DNA of 64,000 nucleotides from Micromonospora ureilytica (GTDB taxonomy: Bacteria; Actinomycetota; Actinomycetes; Mycobacteriales; Micromonosporaceae). The notes beneath the pieces are model-generated. The model ran no database searches. It was given only the letters and a program-made list of their open reading frames with translations, and had not been told where the DNA came from. Below, piece after piece: positions 63,755-64,000 of the stretch. Position numbers and translations under genes: made by a program. Each line of letters begins with the position of its first letter. The first letter of the stretch is position 1. The stretch spans positions 4,526,001-4,590,000 of the forward strand of contig NZ_JADOTX010000001.1 of the NCBI RefSeq assembly GCF_015751765.1. The letters are read 5' to 3'.

Positions 63755-64000
63755 ATGGGGGTGGCACTTTCCGTCGTACCCGGTAGTGAGCGCTGGCGGC
63801 AGGCCCGGCGGTTCGCCCTGCTGGCTGCCATCGGGACGGGCGCCACGGCGGCGGCCGCGGTGGCGACCGGCGGCGTGCTGGTCGGCCAGGCCCGGCAGGC
63901 TCGACGGACCATCCCGATGGCCGAGGCGCCGCCACCCCGCTGCGACGGCATGTACGGCGCGAAGTTCCCCGGTCCGGCGCTCACCATGGTCGTGCTCGGC
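63755..64000 (+). CDS. Probable SGNH/GDSL hydrolase, 3' end cut by window edge
   Basis: The first 82 residues show a basic start, a hydrophobic Ala-rich segment at about 22-45 (membrane anchor or signal), then MYGAKFPGPALTMVVLG at the window edge. In SGNH/GDSL esterases of actinomycetes this type of strand leads directly into the catalytic GDS block, so that motif would be expected in the next codons. The catalytic motif itself is outside the window, which limits the call. Confidence 0.6.
   Translation, partial: MGVALSVVPGSERWRQARRFALLAAIGTGATAAAAVATGGVLVGQARQARRTIPMAEAPPPRCDGMYGAKFPGPALTMVVLG

Overview
The window is a high-GC actinobacterial chromosome segment, most like Micromonospora or a close Micromonosporaceae relative. 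The signs are strong G/C at third codon positions, frequent GTG starts, a WhiB regulator, mycothiol (Mca) and F420 (FbiA, FbiB, FbiC) genes, Actinobacteria-specific families (DUF4307, TIGR03089, SCO7613-like) and two families of inverted intergenic repeats. It has no rRNA, tRNA or CRISPR array that I can see. Genus assignment is inference from gene content.

Layout. 1-3.1 kb: end of an unknown gene, a WhiB-family regulator, and a DUF4331/Tat-secreted group. 3.1-9.1 kb: F420 biosynthesis, with fbiC on the minus strand and a coupled fbiA-fbiB on the plus strand. 9.1-17.3 kb: an ArsR-type regulator, a NUDIX hydrolase, a glycosyltransferase with mannose-1-phosphate guanylyltransferase, a TIGR03089 protein and acetoacetyl-CoA synthetase. 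17.4-25.7 kb: a thioesterase, an MFS drug exporter, and an operon of ECF sigma, zinc anti-sigma, ABC ATPase and two membrane proteins behind a CRP-like site, then a DUF418 protein. 25.9-33.8 kb: acyl-CoA dehydrogenase, UDP-glucose dehydrogenase and a 1,631-residue membrane protein. 33.9-49.5 kb: purK-purE, a thioredoxin-domain protein, a GGDEF-EAL protein, mca, DUF4307, greA, ilvA, an amidase, metB, a secreted beta-propeller-like protein, a HIT protein and msrA. 60-64 kb: ribonuclease Z behind a structured leader, a GNAT, cystathionine beta-synthase, DUF1232 and the start of a probable SGNH hydrolase.

The main find is an integrated mobile element of about 10.48 kb (about 49,420-59,896) inserted in the 3' end of msrA. 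A large serine integrase lies directly inside the right end, with an excisionase-like protein nearby. The left junction gives msrA a new 25-codon tail and a new terminator. The original host tail (78 nt, with stop codon) and terminator are stranded beyond the right junction. Both tails keep the two C-terminal cysteines, so integration appears to preserve the enzyme. The element encodes about 18 mostly tiny proteins: many Cys-rich zinc-binding-like proteins, an HNH nuclease, a membrane-anchored surface-like protein, a GntR-type regulator and a small protein ending in an SSB-like acidic tail. It also holds about 1.2 kb of non-coding DNA with ATGACGGC iterons, an AT-rich tract and a separate operator-like repeat set. 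It has no recognisable capsid, terminase, Rep or conjugation gene, so it is either a decayed integrative element or a minimal, perhaps satellite-like one.

Regulation. Many host starts have a TANNNT hexamer 6-7 nt upstream and no Shine-Dalgarno sequence, as expected for leaderless mRNAs. This includes two tightly spaced divergent pairs. Convergent gene pairs are usually closed by strong hairpins, two of which are copies of the same intergenic repeat.
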